From the NCBI RefSeq assembly GCF_005280655.1, contig NZ_CP040058.1:157001-221000 (forward strand): a DNA stretch of 64,000 bases, written 5' to 3'. Positions 61,001 through 64,000 of this stretch are shown here, one piece after another (position 1 is the first letter of the stretch; every line of letters begins with the position of its first letter). The notes under the pieces are model-generated. The model saw only the letters and a program-made list of their open reading frames with translations, ran no database searches and was not told where the DNA came from. The translations under genes were made by a program, and so were the position numbers. Source of the DNA: Anaerostipes rhamnosivorans (lineage in GTDB: Bacteria; Bacillota; Clostridia; Lachnospirales; Lachnospiraceae).

Positions 61001-61365
61001 CTGGAGCTGTCAGTAAAGAAAAACGTGCGAAGATGGTTGAAGCATTCAATCAAGATGATACCTCCGTTTTTTGTATCTCCTTAAAAGCGGGGGGAACCGG
61101 ATTAAATCTTACTTCGGCAGATATTGTGATCCACTATGATCCGTGGTGGAATCTGGCTGTACAGAATCAGGCGACTGACAGAGCCCACAGGATCGGACAG
61201 GAAAATGTGGTTATGGTTTATAAGCTGATCGTTCAGGGTACGATAGAAGATAATATTATGAAGCTTCAGGAAAAGAAAAAAGAACTGGCGGAGCAGATAC
61301 TTGGCGGGGAAGGATTAAGCACGGCAAGTTTCAGCAGGGAAGAATTAAGGGAATTATTAAAGTAG
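58045..61365 (+). CDS. SNF2-family ATPase with SWIM zinc finger
   Basis: 1106 residues. SWIM finger near residues 70-90 (CECPAFREYYGLCKHCVAVLL), SNF2-associated region, then the two-lobe motor: Walker A ILADDMGLGKTLQVIAFL (about 670), DEAH-type box IDEAQYIKN, LTGTPVENRLSELWSIFDFL, and helicase-C with LLFSQFTSMLSLL, LKAGGTGLNLTSAD and DRAHRIGQ (about 1050). It is the bacterial RapA/HepA-type ATP-dependent remodeller, possibly in recovery of stalled transcription. Start at 58045 lies near GGGCGGCACAGCAGG; an earlier in-frame ATG at 57970 lacks a ribosome site. It is the first core gene after the island. Confidence 0.9.
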   Translation: MLTKSQIKELSNPSSYAKGRNLYQSDYILNFSVGEQDGIAYIDAIIQGSGRNKYEVNLEYNLEIDDLENAYCECPAFREYYGLCKHCVAVLLEYRDYVERQETILEYSHKQKSILEKLQGMKGMNTKPASAEIEYKPKTTPAIKQLLSRQQLQNTLPMIQEELYGQVRLEPFLICQDYMIEVEFKIGTSYMYVLKDVFAFVDAVEKKENYSYGQKLQFVHDMKVFDEDSRKLVVFLENWVKQNKYNFLEIPYYDDPYTDFTTVNLRRVPLKTGDLEQLIEAIGVKEFQADISRAQESVWRVTDEPLERSMKITGREQGIDVEINYLTGYQCVNSNIYFQRGKVYRIPKEDIEPIQGFLSCMAELPTRRAFIEQSDVPAFCRELLPVLEKFFECTKQEFEEEDYGVVPVAFEIYLDAPQKDFITCKPMAVYGQRKYNIYDNTQEIERRDLKREMEVAKVVSGYCNAYDEREKLMVLADDEEKLYELLVYGISNLQRLGEVYISDALKKIHVSPAPKVVVGVSLSGDMLELKMTAGDMPKDELLEILSRYNKKKKFYRLKSGDFVNMDGEGINALLELKEGLHLSDRQFKKDKVTLPKYNAIYLDEELKEWQTVSAQKNKEFKALIRNMKTVEDNDFEIPAGLQDVLREYQKKGFLWIKTLKCNGFGGILADDMGLGKTLQVIAFLESEYQEGKENRRSLIVAPASLVFNWHSEICRFAPGLPVQMVVGKAGERKEIIKNASDNIVLITSYDLLKRDIDSYQDITFGNQIIDEAQYIKNHGTQAAKAVKAVNAGFKLALTGTPVENRLSELWSIFDFLMPGFLYSYKKFREELELPIIQDNSETEIKRLQKMIRPFVLRRLKKDVLKDLPDKLEKSYFAKMEGEQQKLYDAHVKRMQIMLNKQTEEEFQTRKIQILSELTRLRQICCSPELIFENYKGESAKRELCIDLIRNAVSGGHKILLFSQFTSMLSLLEQRLTEEHISFYTLTGAVSKEKRAKMVEAFNQDDTSVFCISLKAGGTGLNLTSADIVIHYDPWWNLAVQNQATDRAHRIGQENVVMVYKLIVQGTIEDNIMKLQEKKKELAEQILGGEGLSTASFSREELRELLK

Positions 61366-61376
61366 ATCAATAAACA

Positions 61377-61414
61377 AAACACGGAAACAATGATAGTATC
61401 GTTTCCGTGTTTTT
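61377..61414. terminator. bidirectional terminator
   Basis: AAACACGGAAAC (61377-61388) and GTTTCCGTGTTT (61401-61412), perfect 12 bp, followed by TTGTTT. Confidence 0.9.
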
Positions 61415-61442
61415 GTTTCTCTTTAGTTTTTATAAAAATTCT

Positions 61443-62849
61443 CTATTCTTTCCCATCCCAGCAGTAAGTACAAAGCTTCTCAGGATCGATCCCAACAGAT
61501 TCAATCATATCATCCAGCCTGTGATACCGGAGTGAAGTGAAATTCAACTGATCACATATTTCATTGATCATTCCCTGGTATTCCGGCGTATCTGGATTAG
61601 AAAACTTCTCCAGATGGACATTTTTGTAATCCCCTGCAATCTGCTCAATGATCCTCCGTGTGATCAGGTCCATTTCGGAGCTGGAGCGTGAGAAGTTCAA
61701 ATATTTACATCCATATAAGATCGGCGGGCAAGCAGGGCGGATATGGACTTCTTTGGCACCGCTCTGGTAAAGGAATTCCGTGGTTTCCCGCAGCTGTGTT
61801 CCTCTCACAATAGAGTCATCAATCAACAGAAGGCTTTTATCCTGAATCAAATCATGAACCGGGATCAGCTTCATTTTGGCGATCAGGTTTCTTTTGCTCT
61901 GGATGGTCGGCATAAAAGAACGCGGCCAGGTAGGAGTATATTTAATAAACGGTCTGGAAAATGGAATTCCGGATTCATTGGCATAACCAATAGCATGGGC
62001 GATCCCTGAATCAGGAACTCCGGCCACGGTGTCCGGTGATGCATCATCTCGCTGTGCGAGTTTCTTACCACAGTTATAGCGCATTTCTTCGACACTGATT
62101 CCTTCATATGATGAGGATGGATAGCCATAATAAACCCAAAGGAAGGTACAGATTTTCATATCCTCACCTGGCTTCGCCAGGGTCTGGATTCCCTCCGGCG
62201 TCAGAATAACGACTTCTCCGGGCCCTAGTTCACGGTCTGCAGTATAACCAAGGTTCAGGTATGCGAAGCTTTCAAATGAAATGCAATATCCGTCTTCCTT
62301 TTTTCCAACAGCAACCGGTGTACGGCCCATTTTATCTCTTGCAGCATAGATCCCTTTTGGTGTAAGAAGGGCAATGGTCATGGAGCCGTCGATGATCTCC
62401 TGGGCATGCTGAATTCCTTCCACAAGGTGCTCTCTCTGATTAATGATGGCTGCCACCAGCTCTGTAGCATTGATGTCACCGCCGCTCATTTCTAGAAAAT
62501 GCGTGTGGCCTGAATCAAACATCTGCTTTATAATCTCATCCGTATTATTGATCTTACCGACGGTCATAATGGCATAGGTGCCATGGTGGGAACGTACAAT
62601 CAATGGCTGCGGCTCATAGTCAGAAATACATCCAATACCCATGTAGCCATGCATTTTGTTGACATCTTTATCAAACTTTGTACGGAAAGGAGCATTCTCA
62701 ATATTGTGAATGGCCCGGTCAAAACCATCTTCCTTACTGTAGACCGCCATACCGGCACGTCTTGTTCCAAGATGAGAATGATAGTCCGTCCCAAAATATA
62801 AATCAAAAACACAGTCTTGTTTTGAAGTTACACCAAAAAATCCGCCCAT
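61443..62849 (-). CDS. amidophosphoribosyltransferase paralog without the N-terminal catalytic Cys
   Basis: 468 residues, PurF-like. The glutaminase half (about 1-230) begins GGFFGVTSKQD after Met. True PurF has Cys at this place as N-terminal nucleophile. The PRTase half has IVRGTQLRETTEFL after LLLIDDS, the PRPP loop, and the C-terminus contains CTYCWDGKE. Since the nucleophile is missing it cannot use glutamine the usual way; ammonia or another donor is possible. This paralog is common in Clostridia and is unlikely to be the only PurF. ATG at 62849 follows GGAGGAAATT. Confidence 0.85.
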   Translation of the reverse strand: MGGFFGVTSKQDCVFDLYFGTDYHSHLGTRRAGMAVYSKEDGFDRAIHNIENAPFRTKFDKDVNKMHGYMGIGCISDYEPQPLIVRSHHGTYAIMTVGKINNTDEIIKQMFDSGHTHFLEMSGGDINATELVAAIINQREHLVEGIQHAQEIIDGSMTIALLTPKGIYAARDKMGRTPVAVGKKEDGYCISFESFAYLNLGYTADRELGPGEVVILTPEGIQTLAKPGEDMKICTFLWVYYGYPSSSYEGISVEEMRYNCGKKLAQRDDASPDTVAGVPDSGIAHAIGYANESGIPFSRPFIKYTPTWPRSFMPTIQSKRNLIAKMKLIPVHDLIQDKSLLLIDDSIVRGTQLRETTEFLYQSGAKEVHIRPACPPILYGCKYLNFSRSSSEMDLITRRIIEQIAGDYKNVHLEKFSNPDTPEYQGMINEICDQLNFTSLRYHRLDDMIESVGIDPEKLCTYCWDGKE

Positions 62850-62892
62850 AATTTCCTCCGATTTGTAATTAAAATAATATTGATGCATTTAT

Positions 62893-62959
62893 TATACCTT
62901 ATCGCGCAAAGCGCGTCTACCCGAAGGGTATGAGATACGGTGTGCCCTGTGGATATAAG
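62893..62959 (-). repeat. REP-like dispersed repeat, third copy
   Basis: Read on the minus strand it gives TATCCACAGGGCACACCGTAT, a CATACCC-TTC-GGGTAG hairpin and GCGC-rich stem, then GATAAGGTATA, closely matching the two copies at 36574-36702. It lies between the PurF-like and regulator genes. Confidence 0.8.
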
Positions 62960-63020
62960 TTTTTCTCCATTATCTCCAGTCGGCTCTGGAAAGGCCTCCT
63001 TCCGACAATGAAGAAAAACT
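62958..63020. other. long hairpin next to the REP-like repeat
   Basis: AGTTTTTCTCCATT (62958-62971) and AATGAAGAAAAACT (63007-63020) pair at 13 of 14 positions, enclosing GTCGG/CCGAC. No T-run follows on plus. The rest of the gap to 63235 is AT-rich promoter sequence for the regulator gene. Confidence 0.55.
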
Positions 63021-63235
63021 ATCGTGGGGTGGTACCTTCTGTTTAACCATCATCCTTCTCCAGCAGACACTACGTCCATGTTCTACATAATTGGAGTGAT
63101 CGCGTCTACCCAAGGCAGAACAAGGACAGTTTTAATTAAAGGAAGTGCAGCTTTCATAATTCTTGCGGTTTTCTTTGCTTTAATGTTAGTATATTAATAA
63201 GACACGTCTGGTAAAATAAGAGGAGAGAGATCACT

Positions 63236-64000
63236 ATGGGGAAACAGGGTAATAAGGATAAAATTATAAAACTTCTCATGGAAAACAAAAAAGCGCAGAC
63301 TGCAGAGGAAATCGCAATTAGCCTGAAGATCCAGCGGAATACAGCCAGTGCTATTTTAAATGAACTTGCCAGAGAAGGAGTTATTCAAAAAGAAAAAACA
63401 AGACCGGTAATGTTTTCTTATATTGAGAAAGATTTTATGCCCTCTGATGACCCATTCGTTTCCTTTATCGGAGCCGGAAAAAGTTTGAGAGAAACAGTGG
63501 AAAAGTGTAAATTGTCAGCGGCATATCCAAAGAGAGGTATGCCGGTTTTATTGCTGGGGCCAAGCGGCGTGGGGAAAAGCCTGCTGGCGGAATACATTTA
63601 TAAATATGCAAAGTATGTTCATACGATACCGGAGGATGCACCGTTTATAGTGTTAAACTGCGCAGACTATGCAAATAATAAGGAATTGCTGTCTTCTATA
63701 TTATTTGGATACAAAAAAGGAGCGTTTACCGGGGCAAATAGTGATACAAAGGGGCTGATTGAAGAAGCCAACAAAGGATACTTATTTTTGGATGAAGTGC
63801 ACCGCCTTTCTCCGGAAGGGCAGGAAAAGCTATTCCATTATATTGATAAAGGGGTAGTATCCAGGATTGGAGATAACGGACATAATATCAAATTGAATGT
63901 CAGGCTGATTTTTGCAACAACAGAAGGAAAGGAACAGATGCTGGATACATTCTTAAGAAGAATTCCGGTGGATGTGACGTTACCTGCATTTCATGAAAGA
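63236..64000 (+). CDS. LevR-like sigma-54-dependent activator (N-terminal part)
   Basis: 255 codons are visible; the window ends before the stop. N-terminal winged helix (about 5-60: KIIKLLMENKKAQTAEEIA, RNTASAILNELAREG), then AAA+ domain with Walker A LLGPSGVGKSLLAEY, the sigma-54 contact motif YKKGAFTGANS and Walker B YLFLDEVHRLSPEGQEKLFHYID. The PRD and PTS-EIIA-like parts expected in LevR/MtlR-type regulators would follow outside the window. So a sigma-54 promoter for a PTS or sugar operon is likely downstream. ATG at 63236 follows AGAGGAGAGAGATC. Confidence 0.87.
   Translation, partial: MGKQGNKDKIIKLLMENKKAQTAEEIAISLKIQRNTASAILNELAREGVIQKEKTRPVMFSYIEKDFMPSDDPFVSFIGAGKSLRETVEKCKLSAAYPKRGMPVLLLGPSGVGKSLLAEYIYKYAKYVHTIPEDAPFIVLNCADYANNKELLSSILFGYKKGAFTGANSDTKGLIEEANKGYLFLDEVHRLSPEGQEKLFHYIDKGVVSRIGDNGHNIKLNVRLIFATTEGKEQMLDTFLRRIPVDVTLPAFHER

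Overview
The window looks like chromosome of a low-to-mid GC, spore-forming Clostridia of the Lachnospiraceae type. Supporting evidence: CotF-like coat proteins, a DUF6440 protein, a TIGR01906/DUF1461 membrane protein, strong Shine-Dalgarno sequences, dCache-GGDEF proteins, a Clostridia-type PurF paralog without the usual N-terminal cysteine, and a LevR-like sigma-54 activator. The genus cannot be fixed from sequence reading alone.

Layout. 1-1.7 kb: end of a YhaM-like HD protein and a 23S rRNA uracil methyltransferase. 1.9-7.5 kb: a small, more AT-rich defence patch. It has two intact EVE-like/HNH endonucleases (the second joined to a Nudix gene), a wrecked DUF1016 nuclease, and an AbiE pair whose antitoxin is intact but whose toxin is a pseudogene. 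7.5-19.7 kb: signalling and housekeeping (hybrid histidine kinase, two diguanylate cyclases, three acetyltransferases or relatives, HNH protein, endonuclease III). 19.7-24.5 kb: two large beta-helix/Listeria-Bacteroides-repeat proteins flanking two coat-protein genes. 24.5-29.1 kb: small metabolic and unknown genes, a serine resolvase and a MITE-like inverted repeat. 29.2-32.3 kb: a redox operon (Rrf2 regulator, flavin disulfide reductase, CcdA, TlpA). 32.4-37.9 kb: DUF1848, TetR regulator, lactaldehyde/propanediol reductase, GDPD-like protein and glycerol dehydrogenase. 37.9-42.9 kb: YaaA, TspO, a C39-like protein, and the divergent purine genes xpt and guaA.

43-57.8 kb is an accessory island downstream of guaA. 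It starts with a dead IS200-like copy and an eroded IS3-family transposase. Next comes an AT-rich DNA phosphorothioation locus: an XRE regulator, a DUF262 protein with a DGQQR motif and a DUF1524-like tail, then dndC-dndD-dndE-dndA. No dndB or dndFGH is present, so this looks like a Dnd modification module paired with an SspE/GmrSD-like effector, the most interesting system in the window. The island ends with a roughly 5 kb Tn916-like remnant (Int, Xis, Rep-type protein, two XRE regulators) bounded by matching AATCGTGGT-type repeats.

58-64 kb returns to core genes: an SNF2/SWIM helicase, the cysteine-less PurF paralog, a REP-like repeat also found as a tandem pair 26 kb away, and the start of a LevR-like regulator cut by the window end. 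I saw no tRNA, rRNA or CRISPR array.
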